64,000 nt of DNA from Palsa-506 sp963786975 (GCA_963786975.1 CAWBBE010000012.1:372001-436000); one strand, 5' to 3'; shown: positions 15,993 to 25,016, counted from the first letter of the stretch. The notes: a model not told the origin generated them from the sequence alone. Translations and numbers: made by a program.

Positions 15993-17392
15993 GGCTGCGC
16001 ATCATCCTGCTCGTCGTCGCGATCAGCTCGCTGGTCCTGGTCTCGTTCCTGGTGCCGCTGGCGCTGCTGCTGCGCACGTTCGCGGCCGACCAGGCGAAGA
16101 GCACGGCCGCCATCCAGACTCAGTGGATGGTGCCGCTGGTCGCCACCCTGGACCGGCCGCACCTGACGCTGGCCGTCGCCAGGGTGAACGCGCAGAACAA
16201 GAGCGAGCCGGTGACCGTCTTCCTGCCGGGCGGGCAGATCCTCGGGCCGCAGGCCAACCGGTCGGCGGCCGTCCAGCTGGCGGCCCGAGGGCGAAGTTTC
16301 TCGGCCAGCGTGCCCGGCGGCGTTGAGGTGCTAGTAGCCGTTCAGGGCCTGCCTCGCGGCACCGCCGTGATCCGCACCTTCGTGCCCGCGGCCAGGCTGA
16401 CCCACGGCGTGCTGCACGCCTGGCTGGTGCTCGGCGGCATCGGGCTCGGCCTGCTCGGGCTGAGCGTGATCGTCTCCGCCCAGCTGGCCCGTTCCCTGGT
16501 GCGCCCGCTGCGGGCGCTGGCGCAGGCATCGGAGACGCTGGCGGCAGGCGACCTGTCTGCCCGCGCCCCGATCGAGGGAGCGCCGGAGGTCCGCCAGGTG
16601 AGCACCGGCCTGAACCGGCTGGCCGTGCGGATCGGCGAGCTGCTGGCACACGAGCGGGAAACCGTCGCCGACCTCTCGCACCGGCTCCGGACCCCGCTGA
16701 CCGCGCTGCGGATCGACGCCGAGTCGCTGCGTGACGAGGAGGAGATGGCGCGGGTCACGAGCGATGTCGACGGCCTGACCCGCACGGTGAACGAGATTAT
16801 CCGCGAGGCCAGAAGGCCGACGGACGGCACGGGCCGGGCGGCATGCGACGCGGCTGAGGTCGTCCGCGGCCGGGCGGCCTTCTGGCGGGCGCTGGCCGAG
16901 GACCAGGAACGCCAGATGACCGTTGACGTGGCCGCCTGCCGCCTTCCGGTCCGCGCGCCGGCCCAGGACGTGGCGGCCTGCGTGGACATCCTGCTGGAAA
17001 ATGTCTTCGCGCACACCCCGGAGGAGGCGGCATTCGCGATCCGGGTCAGCGGCCGGGCCGGCGGCGGCGCCTGGCTGGTCGTCACCGACGAGGGCCGCGG
17101 CTTCCGCGATCCCGACCCCACGAAGCGGGGCCTGTCCAGCGGCGGCTCCACCGGGCTTGGCCTGGACATCGCCCGCCGGATCGCCGAGGCCTCCGGCGGC
17201 ACGCTGATGCTCGGGCACTCACCGCAGGGCGGCGGCGCGGTCACCGTCGGGCTCGGGCCCGCCGCGCCGGCCGCAAGGCAGCAGCGGCGGCACGTCCGCG
17301 CCCGGCCGCACCTGCCCTCCCGCGGCCGGGCGGGCCGAGGAACTGCGGCTGGCCGCCGAGCTGTCCGAATGGACGGCTATCTCCGGGCATGA
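15989..17392 (+). CDS. Sensor histidine kinase
   Basis: 467 residues. Helix 1 (~5-28), an extracytoplasmic sensor of ~110 residues, helix 2 (~147-170), HAMP (RSLVRPLRALAQASETLAAGDLSARA), HisKA with phospho-accepting His231 (DLSHRLRTPLTALR), then HATPase N-box ENVFAHTPEEAAF and G-boxes DEGRGFRDPD and GGSTGLGLDIARR. The Arg-rich tail after VGLGPAA is unlike kinases, and in another frame AEELRLAAELSEWTAIS to a stop at 17408 looks like the C-terminus of an unrelated protein, so the 3' end may be a junction. A shorter paralogue lies at 27823-28803. Confidence 0.85.
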   Translation: MRLRIILLVVAISSLVLVSFLVPLALLLRTFAADQAKSTAAIQTQWMVPLVATLDRPHLTLAVARVNAQNKSEPVTVFLPGGQILGPQANRSAAVQLAARGRSFSASVPGGVEVLVAVQGLPRGTAVIRTFVPAARLTHGVLHAWLVLGGIGLGLLGLSVIVSAQLARSLVRPLRALAQASETLAAGDLSARAPIEGAPEVRQVSTGLNRLAVRIGELLAHERETVADLSHRLRTPLTALRIDAESLRDEEEMARVTSDVDGLTRTVNEIIREARRPTDGTGRAACDAAEVVRGRAAFWRALAEDQERQMTVDVAACRLPVRAPAQDVAACVDILLENVFAHTPEEAAFAIRVSGRAGGGAWLVVTDEGRGFRDPDPTKRGLSSGGSTGLGLDIARRIAEASGGTLMLGHSPQGGGAVTVGLGPAAPAARQQRRHVRARPHLPSRGRAGRGTAAGRRAVRMDGYLRA

Positions 17393-17463
17393 CCTGAACG
17401 AGCGCTAGCCGGGCCGCCACACGGGGTCAGGCCGCCATGCGCTAGCCGGGCTGAGCCGGGAAC

Positions 17464-17784
17464 TCAGCTCAGCCGCCGGCCGGCCAGCAGGTCATGCGCG
17501 CGCGCTCGCCGTCGCCGAGCAGCGGCCGGACATGCCAGGCCGAGGCCGAGCCCGCTGGCGCCGGTCTCGGCCAGCCGCTCGATGAACGCGACCTGGACCG
17601 ACTCGTCCGGGCTGAGGCCGGTGCCGTTGGTCAGTAGCAGTTCCCCGGACCCGAGCCATGCCGACGGCTCAGGCAGGTCGGAGGTGTGCACCCAGCTGAT
17701 CTCGCGATCGAGGCCCGCCTCGCCGGCGGTCAGGCTCAGCTGCAGGTGCGGGAGCTTGGGCAGCTCGCGGACCGTTATCGACAT
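17464..17784 (-). pseudogene. PucR-family purine catabolism regulator, truncated
   Basis: ATG 17784 follows GGGGGCGGA. MSITVRELPKLPHLQLSLTA, ISWVHTSDLPEPSAWLGSGELLLTNG and VAFIERLAETGASGLGLGL are the N-terminal ligand domain of PucR regulators. The chain then turns Arg/Ala-rich and stops after 106 residues, whereas PucR proteins are about 500 and carry a C-terminal HTH; that DNA-binding part is gone. Divergent from the cytosine deaminase it probably controlled. Confidence 0.65.
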
Positions 17785-17993
17785 TCCGCCCCCGGTCTCG
17801 GTCACCGGCCTGCCAGGGTTCCCAGCGAGTACTTCATACCGCAGTATGAGCGGATAAGGAAGCATTGCACCGGAGCCGGATGGCCGCGTGCCGCGATGAT
17901 CCATATCCTGTGCTCGGGCGGCTGATCCGGCGTCCGGCGGGTAGTGCTCCCGGTAGCCACGACACGAGCAGCCGACCAGGGGGCGATGCCGCG

Positions 17994-19332
17994 GTGATCG
18001 ACCTTGCCGTCCGCGGGGCACGGCTGGCCGGGCAGCCGGACGGCGCGCTCAGCGACCTGCTGGTAGACCAGGGCCGGTTCGCGGAGATCCGTTCGTCCGG
18101 CCGGGATTCTGCCGCTGGCCCGCACCGTCATCGACGCCCGCGGCGCGTTCGCCTCGCCGCCCTACGTCGAGCCGCACGTGCACCTGGACGCGACGCTGAC
18201 CGCCGGCGAGCCCCGGTGGAACGCCAGCGGCACGCTGTGGGAGGGGATCGCCTGCTGGGCCGAGCGCAAGGCGATGCTCAGCCGGGCCGACGTGATCGAC
18301 CGGGCCACCGAGGTGCTCCGCTGGCAGGCGGCGAACGGCGTGCTGCACGTCCGCAGCCACGTCGACGTGACCGATCCCGGCCTGGTCGCGCTCGACGCGC
18401 TGGCCGAGGTGGCCGACCAGGTGAGAGACGTGATCGGCCTGCAGCTGGTCGCGTTCCCGCAGGAAGGCATCTGCTCCTTCCCCGGCGGCGAGCGGCTGAT
18501 CACCGAGGCTGCTGCCCGCGGCGCCACCGTCATCGGCGCGATCCCGCATTTCGAGGACACCAGGGAGGACGGCGTCCGGTCGCTGCAGATCGCCGTCGAC
18601 GTCGCCGTCCGGCACGGGCTGATGGTCGACGCGCACTGCGACGAGATCGACGACGAGCAGTCCCGGTTCGCCGAGGTGCTCGCCACGCTGGCGGCTCGCA
18701 GCGGGCTGCGGGAGCGGGCCACCGCCAGCCACACCACCGCGATGGGTTCCTACAACGCCGCCTACGCGCTGAAGCTGGAGCGGATCCTGGCCAGATCCGG
18801 CGTCAGCCTGGTCAGCAACCCGCTGGTCAACCTGCACCTGCAGGGCCGTCTCGACGACTACCCCAAGCGCCGGGGGCTGACCAGGGTCAAGGAGATGCTC
18901 GCGGCGGGCATCAACGTGGCGTTCGGCCACGACGACATCATGGATCCCTGGTATCCGCTCGGCACCGGGAACCCGGTGCAGGTCGCCTTCGTCGGGGCGC
19001 ATGCCACCCAGCTCACCTCGCCGGCCGAGGTCGCCGAGTGCTTCGCGATGGTCACCGGCCGGGCAGCGGCGGTGCTCGGCCTCGGCGACGAGTACGGCAT
19101 CGTGCCGGGCCGCCCGGCCAGCTTCCTGCTGCTGCCGGCCAGCGGCCCGTTCGACGTGGTGCGGCGCCAGGTCCGCCCGTCGCACGTGGTGGCCCGCGGC
19201 GTGCTGGTGGCCACCACGCCGGCCTCGGTGACGACGCTGCGCTGGCCAGGCCGGCCGGCCGAGCCGGTGGACTTCGTCCGGCACCGCGACGCGGCCGGCG
19301 CTACCTGGCGGGAGCCTCATACCACGGTATGA
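17994..19332 (+). pseudogene. codA: Cytosine deaminase / CodA-like amidohydrolase, one frameshift
   Basis: Zn/Fe-dependent deaminase of the cytosine deaminase subgroup: PPYVEPHVHLDATLT (HxH metal site), RSHVDVTDP, LMVDAHCDEIDDEQ, SHTTAMGSYN, and GHDDIMDPWYPLGTGN, which is diagnostic for CodA relatives. It would hydrolyse cytosine or a related pyrimidine/creatinine-like substrate. The GTG start (VIDLAVRGARLAG) and the main body are in different frames; removing one T from GGGATTCTGCC (about 18108-18116) gives GRDLPLARTVIDARG. Otherwise complete. Confidence 0.75.
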
Positions 19333-19383
19333 AGCCAGGGGTCAGCTTTGCGCCCGGGTCGGATGGCCGCGGCCAGCGGTGAC

Positions 19384-19710
19384 CCGCACGGCTACTGCTG
19401 CGCCCGCGGCATGCCGCCGATCATGGAGTACAACCGGCCGGCCAGCGCGGCCAAGTACGCCCGGCTGGCCGGCGCGTTCGGCATCGAGCGGCAGGGCCGG
19501 ACCGACGACGAGCTCGCGGCGGCGGCGACCGCGTTCATCCGGCAGCTGAACGCCGATCTGGGCGTCCCGCCGATGCGCGACCTGATACGGCCCGGGGATC
19601 TGGCGCTGCTGGGCCAGAAGGCGGAGCAGAACACGAGTAACCCGTCCAACCCGCGCGCCGCCACCGCCGCCGATTTCACCGCCATGTTCGCCGCTGAACT
19701 CGCGCGCTGA
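19384..19710 (+). pseudogene. Iron-containing alcohol dehydrogenase, C-terminal fragment
   Basis: GDPHGYCCARGMPPIMEYNRP, YARLAGAFGIERQG, FIRQLNADLGVPPMRDL and a final FTAMFAAELAR correspond to the last ~110 residues of Fe-ADH/lactaldehyde-reductase-type enzymes, including one iron-site His region. The N-terminal Rossmann-like domain and most of the metal site are missing. Follows codA after 50 bases; not functional. Confidence 0.55.
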
Positions 19711-19721
19711 CCGGATCCGAT

Positions 19722-19850
19722 ATACGCGTATCTCGTAGCACCATACCTAATGCATTTCTTGGTGGGATATTTCTCTTATACGAGATGGCAATATGCAATC
19801 TTTTAAATGGCGCAAATTTGTGCTTGGGCCGAATTAAGGTTCTCTTAACG
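19722..19850. promoter_or_regulatory. AT-rich control region upstream of the HATPase gene
   Basis: This ~130-base stretch is markedly AT-rich against its surroundings. It contains the palindrome ATACGCGTAT (19722-19731), an inverted repeat ATCTCGTA (19730-19737) / TACGAGAT (19779-19786), and TTAAGGTTCTCTTAA (19834-19848), which on the minus strand also reads as an 11-base-spaced repeat (CGTTAAG... then CCTTAA). Several regulators may bind here. Confidence 0.45.
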
Positions 19851-19894
19851 CGCCCGCGTGACTGGTGCGGCCGCCGAGACGGGGAGAGGACCGC

Positions 19895-20431
19895 ATGGGG
19901 GAGACCATCGCCGCGCTGCCGGACCTGGCCAGGTCCCGCTCGTTTCCCGGGCGCGCCGAGTTCGTCCGCGAGGCACGCCGCTTCGTGGGCGGCATCATGC
20001 TCGGCAGGCCGGCCGCCGACGACGCGGTGCTGTGCTTATCCGAGCTCGCGGCCAACGCGGTGGCGCATAGCGACTCGGGCAAGCCGGGCGGGGAGTTCAC
20101 CGTCCGGGTGGCTGTCACCGGCGGCGACCGCGTCCGGGTCGAGGTCGAGGACCAGGGCGGCCGGTGGGACTGCTCGCCCCGGGGAGGCGGGCAGCACGGG
20201 CGCGGCCTGCTTATCGTCTGCCGTCTCGCCAGCGACTGGGGAGTCATCGTCGACGGCGAAATCGGCCGTATTGTCTGGTTCGAGCTACCGGCCCCGTCCG
20301 CCCCGCCGTCCGTGCCCGCGGCGTTGCCCGGCGAACGTCACCCGCCGGGGGCCGGGGGGTACGGCGGGGGCGGGGGTACCGGGATACGGGGGTACGAGGC
20401 AGGGCGCGAGGGGCTAGCCGCGGGCGCCTAG
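19895..20431 (+). CDS. HATPase-domain anti-sigma/regulatory kinase (RsbW-like)
   Basis: 178 residues. SFPGRAEFVREARRFVGG, the N-box LSELAANAVAHSDSG and the G-box DQGGRWDCSP ... GRGLLIVCRLASDWG are the GHKL ATPase of actinobacterial anti-sigma/anti-anti-sigma kinases (HATPase_c_2). The C-terminal 45 residues are Pro/Gly/Tyr-rich. Start ATG 19895 follows GGGGAGAGG. No antagonist or sigma factor is adjacent, so its partner is unknown. Confidence 0.75.
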   Translation: MGETIAALPDLARSRSFPGRAEFVREARRFVGGIMLGRPAADDAVLCLSELAANAVAHSDSGKPGGEFTVRVAVTGGDRVRVEVEDQGGRWDCSPRGGGQHGRGLLIVCRLASDWGVIVDGEIGRIVWFELPAPSAPPSVPAALPGERHPPGAGGYGGGGGTGIRGYEAGREGLAAGA

Positions 20432-21046
20432 CGGTTCGGCCGGGGTGTCGAGCAGCTGCTGGACGGCCGGGACGACGTCCTCGACCGAGTCGACGACGAC
20501 TGGTATCGCCAGATCCCGCCCGTCCACCACGAGTTCGGCGCCGAACGCGGCGACCAGGGTGCGCCAGCCGTTCCCGACCAGCACCAGCCGCGCCGTTCCC
20601 GGTTCAGTCTGCGCGGCCGCCCACACCGCCGCGGCCTCGGCCAGGGTGCCGATCCCGCCGGGCAGCGCCACCGCCACCCGGGCCGCCAGCAGGTGCGCGA
20701 GCCGCTGCGCGTAGTCCTCGCTCCAGCGCAGCTCGGCGTTACTGCCGTCCGGAGTGAGATGCTGCCACGGTGCCATCGGCAGGCCTACGGTATGACCGCC
20801 GGCCGCGGCCGCTCCCCGCGCGGTCGCCGCCATCAGCCCGCCGTACCCGCCGGTGATGACGGTCCAGCCCTGGGCGGCGAGCAGCCCGCCGAGCCGCCCG
20901 GCCGCGTCATGCCGCGGGTCGCCCGCCGCGACCCGGGCCGACCCGAGCACCGCCACCTCGACGGTTCCGGCCGTTCCGGCGGGCTGCCCGCCGGGCGGAT
21001 TCGATGAGCCGGAGTCAGCCGGCCACAAGCTGGTACCCACGGACAC
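20414..21046 (-). CDS. LOG-family protein (lysine-decarboxylase-like fold)
   Basis: 210 residues. VAVLGSARV, VITGGYGGLMAATARGA and LPGGIGTLAEAAAVW (PGGxGTxxE) define the LOG/nucleotide-binding family, which includes cytokinin-activating phosphoribohydrolases and the TIGR00725 group; substrate probably a nucleotide. GTG 21046 lies inside the 3' end of the metallophosphoesterase (32-base overlap), so it probably belongs to the same transcript. Convergent with the HATPase gene, whose 3' end overlaps it by 18 bases. Confidence 0.7.
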   Translation of the reverse strand: MSVGTSLWPADSGSSNPPGGQPAGTAGTVEVAVLGSARVAAGDPRHDAAGRLGGLLAAQGWTVITGGYGGLMAATARGAAAAGGHTVGLPMAPWQHLTPDGSNAELRWSEDYAQRLAHLLAARVAVALPGGIGTLAEAAAVWAAAQTEPGTARLVLVGNGWRTLVAAFGAELVVDGRDLAIPVVVDSVEDVVPAVQQLLDTPAEPLGARG

Positions 21047-21968
21047 CCTTCTTCGCGGACAAGTTGACGATGACCCCGCGCAGCACGCCCTCGCTGTACT
21101 CGCTGCCCGGGTTGAGCGCCAGCGTACGGCCGATCCTGGCCTCGCCGCGGGACTCGTGGATGTGCCCGTGCAGGCTGAGCATCGGCTGGTACCTGGTGAT
21201 GGCCTCCCGTACCGCGGAGCTGCCGACGCCGGTGATGACCGGCGAGCCGCCGCTCATCTTCGGCCGGAACTCCTTGTCCAGCGCCATGGCCTGGTCGATC
21301 GGGGTGTCCTTGGGCGGAACGTGCAGGTTGAAGATGGCCTTGCCGGGATCGGCGAGCTTCCCGGCCTCCCGGTCGATCACCGCGGCCAGGTCCGTCTCGT
21401 CGAGCTCGCGCGGCGAGTCCCACGGCGTCCGGTTCGAGTAGCCGACCGAGATCATCGGGAACCCGCCGGGCAGCTCGATCACCCGCTGCTCAGGGTCGAT
21501 CACCGAGGCCGAGCTGCGCAGCAGGTCATCGACGAAGAACGGGTCATCGTTGCCGGGCGCGAAGATGCACTGGATCCCGGTGCCGGCCAGCCGGTCCTCG
21601 GCCAGATCCAGCCACCGGCTCATGGTCTCGTTGATCAGCTTGCGGAACAGGTCGGTCACCCCGGCCGGGTCCTGTTTCAGCGCGGCGATCTCGTCGGGGG
21701 TCATCGGGTGCGGGTAGAACCCGGCGTCGGAGATGAACTTGTTCAGCCCGGCCAGGCCATCCGCGTCGACCTCCCGCTTGCGGCCGAACAGCTGCACCGA
21801 GTACAGGCCGTTAGGCTCCTCGACCACCGGGACGATCATCTTGCCGGTGATATCGCCGCCCATCACGACCGCGTCGACGCCGTAGAACCGGCCCGCGTTC
21901 AGGAACTTGCGCAGGCACCGGTCTGACCCGTGGATGTCGGTGGCGAAGAAGATCTTCGAGTCCTTCAA
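21015..21968 (-). CDS. Calcineurin-like metallophosphoesterase
   Basis: 317 residues. FFATDIHGS (D-x-H), VVMGGDITGK (GD), APGNDDPFF (GN[D/H]) and LSLHGHIHESRG (GHxH) are the metal-binding blocks of the MPE superfamily; FNLHVPPKDTPID supplies another His. The start is TTG 21968, overlapping the upstream stop in TTGA, with AGGAG eight bases before it. Substrate unknown; a phosphodiester or phosphoprotein is possible. Strict translational coupling ties it to the nucleotidyltransferase-like gene. Confidence 0.75.
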   Translation of the reverse strand: MKDSKIFFATDIHGSDRCLRKFLNAGRFYGVDAVVMGGDITGKMIVPVVEEPNGLYSVQLFGRKREVDADGLAGLNKFISDAGFYPHPMTPDEIAALKQDPAGVTDLFRKLINETMSRWLDLAEDRLAGTGIQCIFAPGNDDPFFVDDLLRSSASVIDPEQRVIELPGGFPMISVGYSNRTPWDSPRELDETDLAAVIDREAGKLADPGKAIFNLHVPPKDTPIDQAMALDKEFRPKMSGGSPVITGVGSSAVREAITRYQPMLSLHGHIHESRGEARIGRTLALNPGSEYSEGVLRGVIVNLSAKKGVRGYQLVAG

Positions 21969-22759
21969 CGGCGTGCTCCTGTTCCGGCGACCTCTTCGGG
22001 CAGCTCATACCAGGGGGACCGGCGGCCGACCATCGCGCGGGCCTTCCACCGGGCGGTCTTGCGGGCACCGCCGAGCGCGGCCGCCACCGCCGCGATGCGC
22101 TCGCCGACGACCGCCGCGGCAGCGTCGTCGAGCAGCCCGGGCGCGTCCCGGCCGACCTCGGCGAGGTTGTCGGTGAAGGTGGTGTACCAGCCCCAGTCCG
22201 ACCGGGTTACCTCGATCAGCCGGTCCAGCGACAGCACGTCGTCCCCGCCGGCGCCAGCCGGCCGGTCCGGCGCTGCCACCTCGTGGCCGAGCAGCAGCCG
22301 GGTGGCGTCCGCCACGTCCTTCTGGTTGATCTGCACGATCTGCAGCTTGGTGAGCAGCAGGTCGGCCGGCCCGAGCGCGCGCGGATGCAGGCTCAGCCGG
22401 TGATCAAGGTCGAGCCGGTGGCACATGGCGAACTCGCCGACGAACACATCCAGCTGGCGGTGGTTGGCGGTGTCGTAGAACAGCAGCCGCCGGGCGCCGT
22501 GCACCGCGTTGAACCGGTCGTTCGGGGTGTACCCGAGCGCAGCCAGCCCGTCGGCCAGCGCCCGGCCGCTCTTCCGCCCGGTCACCAGGTCGATGTCGGC
22601 GCAGGTGCGCTGGAGCGAGGCCGGCACCGGGCCGTGCCGGTGGGCGGCGACGCCGGCGCCGCCGAGCAGCCGGGCGATGACGCCGCGCCCGGTCAGCACG
22701 TCGATGACGCGCCCGGCCTCGTCGAGCACGTCGGCCAGCGGCGCGGCCGGCGTGCTCAC
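21965..22759 (-). CDS. Nucleotidyltransferase-fold protein (AbiEii-like)
   Basis: 264 residues. LLGGAGVAAHRHG, CADIDLVTG (D-x-D) and HRQLDVFVGEF (third Asp) form a nucleotidyltransferase active site; LLLTKLQIVQINQKDVADATRLL resembles the helical region of AbiEii/MNT-type enzymes. It is not paired with an AbiEi-type antitoxin. GTG 22759 overlaps the kinase-isomerase stop (GTGA). In this setting it may modify an enzyme or intermediate of the operon, but that is inference. Confidence 0.6.
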   Translation of the reverse strand: MSTPAAPLADVLDEAGRVIDVLTGRGVIARLLGGAGVAAHRHGPVPASLQRTCADIDLVTGRKSGRALADGLAALGYTPNDRFNAVHGARRLLFYDTANHRQLDVFVGEFAMCHRLDLDHRLSLHPRALGPADLLLTKLQIVQINQKDVADATRLLLGHEVAAPDRPAGAGGDDVLSLDRLIEVTRSDWGWYTTFTDNLAEVGRDAPGLLDDAAAAVVGERIAAVAAALGGARKTARWKARAMVGRRSPWYELPEEVAGTGARR

Positions 22760-24936
22760 GCCGGCTCCCCGACGGTGGCCCGGTGAATCGTCTCGTAGTG
22801 CTCCCGCCGGGCTGCCTCACCGGGGAAGTTGTAGGACCGCTTGCCGCTCAGCCGGGCCATGTGGAACCCGGTCAGCGCGGCCGGCAGGCAGCCGGTCACC
22901 GGCGAGAGCTCCTCGGGCACCCGGCCGGCCAGCGGCAGCAGCAGCTCGCCGGCCACCCCGCCGGCCGGCAGCGGCTGATCACTGATCACAACCGGCCGGG
23001 CGCCGATGAACCGCAGCTCAGACAGGATCTCCAGGCCCCGGTCGTGACCGGCGCCGGCCGGGTTGACCAGTACCACCGGATCGCCGGCCGAGGTCACGAA
23101 GTACTCCTCATGCGCCCACTCCTCCAGGTTGGTGGCGACTCCGAGCTGCTGCGGGCCCTCGAACAGCTTCGCCGCCCCGAACCGGGCGGTGGCCTCGCCC
23201 GGGCCGGCCCCCAGGAACGCCACCCACGGCGCGCCGAGCAGCGCGGCCGCGGCCAGCTCGGCGGGCCCGGCCGCGGCCGCCAGCGTTGCCTCGGCCTGGC
23301 CGGGCAGCCGGGCCAGCCCGCCGGCCAGCCCGGCCCCGTCGCCGTGCACCGCGGCCAGCGCCGCGGCCAGCCGCAGCAGGGTGCCGAGCATGGCCACGTA
23401 GGTCGAGGTCCCCGGCGAGAAACCCAGCGTGGGTACCGCAAGCGGCAGCACCTCATCGCTGGCCCGGGCGAGCGGGCCATCCGCGGCGCCGGTCAGCGCG
23501 ACCACATGATGACCGAGCCGCCGCGCCTGGATGGCCGCCTCCGTCGTCCGGCCCACCTTGCCGGAGAACGACAGCGCGATCACCGCGCTGCCGGCCGGCA
23601 GTGCCCTGGCCCGGTACCTGGCCAGATCCAGCGCGTGTACCGGATGCGCGGTCAGCCCGGAATACCGCTGGAACGCCAGCTCAGCCGCCAGCCCGGCGAA
23701 CGCCGAGTCGCCGCAGCCGGTCAGCCACAGGTGCCGGACGCCGCGGGCCGCCAGCCGCTTGGCCAGCGCGGTGACCTGCCCCCCGGCATCGTCGAGCACG
23801 TCGGAGATGACGTCCGGGATCATCCCGATCTCCCGCCGCATGACGCCGATGTCGTACCGCGGATCCGGCTCGCCCGGGGATCCGCTCCCGGCGGCCCCGG
23901 CGGCCCCGGAGCTGTCCCCGGACGCAGCTGTCGCAGTTTCCCTAACGGGGCCGGCCGCGCCCGTGCCGTCCGCCGCGGTGCGCCCCGCCCCCGGCGGGCC
24001 GGCCGGCGTCGCCGCCGCCGCCAGCCGCCGTCCGGTCGCGGCAATGCCTGCCCGGTCCAGGCCCGGCCGCAGCAGCCGCAGGCTCCCGCTCGCGGTGATC
24101 GCGGCGGCGGCGACGGCCGCGCCGAGCCCGGCCGACTCGACCAGGCCAAGTCCGCGGGCCAGCCCGGCGGCGAGCCCGCCGCAGAACGCGTCCCCGGCCC
24201 CGGTCGAGTCAGCCACCGCTGCCTCCGCGGCCGGGACGTGACTGATCCGGCCGCCCGCCAGCACGTAGCAGCCCGCCGCGGCCGCCTTGACCACGGCCTG
24301 GCCGAGCCCGGCCGCGGCCAGCGCGCGCAGCCCGGCGGCCGGGTCCGCGGCGCCGACGAGCCGGGCAAGTTCCTCCAGGCTCGGCACGAACAGGTCGGCG
24401 GCGCGGGCCAGCGCGAGCACCCGGCCGGCCGCCCCGGCGTCCCAGGACTCGTGCGTGTCGACGGTGATCAGCGCGCCCGGCGCGGTCCGCCGGGCATGCG
24501 CGACGATCCGCTCGGCGTTGCCCAGCGGCATCGCGGCCACGTGCACCACGGCCGCCCGGCTCAGCAGCGCCGGATCCAGGTCGGCCGGTTCCGGTGCCAC
24601 CTCGGCCGAGCGGCCGGGCGGGGTCCGGTAGACCCAGTGCCGGCCGCCGTCCGCCTCGTAGATCACCCAGTTCCGCACCGTCGGGCCGGGGATGTCGACC
24701 AGGCCGGTCAGCCCGATCCCGGCCGCGGCCAGCTCGGCCAGCGCGCCAGCCGGGAAGTCCTCGCCCCGCCGGGCGGCCAGCGCCGCACTCGCGCCGCCGG
24801 TGACCACCGCGGTCGCGGCGTGCACGCTGTTCCCGCCCAGCGTCGCCATCCGGGTGCTGCCGTCCGGCAGCACCACGTCGTCGATGGTCAGGTTGCCGAT
24901 GACGAGCACGAGCTGGCCGGCGGGCGGGCGGGGCAC
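22756..24936 (-). CDS. PfkB-family sugar kinase fused to SIS-domain sugar isomerase/deglycase
   Basis: 726 residues in one frame. Residues 1-~305 are a ribokinase-like kinase: VIGNLTIDDVV, TLGGNSVHAA, and DSTGAGDAFCGGL with catalytic Asp249. A ~55-residue Ala/Gly/Ser linker follows, with no internal ribosome-binding site. Residues ~365-726 are a double-SIS module (LWLTGCGDSAFAGLAAEL, LSFSGKVGRTTEA, NLEEWAHEEYF) of the FrlB/AgaS/GlmS type, where the Glu and His in the last motif are catalytic. Kinase + SIS deglycase is FrlD + FrlB chemistry: phosphorylate a fructosamine at C6, then cleave it to glucose 6-phosphate and free amine. GTG 24936 has AGGAGGAGG five bases upstream. Fructosamine specificity is inferred from context. 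Confidence 0.8.
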   Translation of the reverse strand: MPRPPAGQLVLVIGNLTIDDVVLPDGSTRMATLGGNSVHAATAVVTGGASAALAARRGEDFPAGALAELAAAGIGLTGLVDIPGPTVRNWVIYEADGGRHWVYRTPPGRSAEVAPEPADLDPALLSRAAVVHVAAMPLGNAERIVAHARRTAPGALITVDTHESWDAGAAGRVLALARAADLFVPSLEELARLVGAADPAAGLRALAAAGLGQAVVKAAAAGCYVLAGGRISHVPAAEAAVADSTGAGDAFCGGLAAGLARGLGLVESAGLGAAVAAAAITASGSLRLLRPGLDRAGIAATGRRLAAAATPAGPPGAGRTAADGTGAAGPVRETATAASGDSSGAAGAAGSGSPGEPDPRYDIGVMRREIGMIPDVISDVLDDAGGQVTALAKRLAARGVRHLWLTGCGDSAFAGLAAELAFQRYSGLTAHPVHALDLARYRARALPAGSAVIALSFSGKVGRTTEAAIQARRLGHHVVALTGAADGPLARASDEVLPLAVPTLGFSPGTSTYVAMLGTLLRLAAALAAVHGDGAGLAGGLARLPGQAEATLAAAAGPAELAAAALLGAPWVAFLGAGPGEATARFGAAKLFEGPQQLGVATNLEEWAHEEYFVTSAGDPVVLVNPAGAGHDRGLEILSELRFIGARPVVISDQPLPAGGVAGELLLPLAGRVPEELSPVTGCLPAALTGFHMARLSGKRSYNFPGEAARREHYETIHRATVGEPA

Positions 24937-24967
24937 CGGTTCCTCCTCCTGGATTGCTGTTCCCCGG

Positions 24968-24994
24968 CCCCCCGCCGGTTCCCGGCGGGGGGCG
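24968..24994. terminator. Strong intercistronic hairpin between permease and kinase-isomerase
   Basis: GCCCCCCGCCGG (24968-24979) and CCGGCGGGGGGC (24983-24994) form a perfect 12-base-pair stem with a three-base loop, in the 80-base gap inside the operon. It lacks a U-tract; it may cause partial termination or protect the upstream mRNA, giving more permease than enzyme. Confidence 0.45.
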
Positions 24995-25016
24995 GGCCGG
25001 GGCTGGCTGGGCTGGC

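Noticed and set aside
17396..17460. Repeated GCGCTAGCCGGGC (near 17402 and 17440) as an attachment site
   Set aside because: Only 13 bases, no integrase or tRNA nearby, and GCTAGCC-like sequence is frequent between genes in this window.
21965..22759. Nucleotidyltransferase gene as the toxin of an AbiE toxin-antitoxin pair
   Set aside because: No AbiEi-like or MNT/HEPN partner is adjacent; both neighbours are enzymes coupled to it by start-stop overlap.
22756..24936. Kinase and isomerase as two separate genes in the same frame
   Set aside because: There is no stop in the linker, and no ribosome-binding site before the internal ATG near residue 366.
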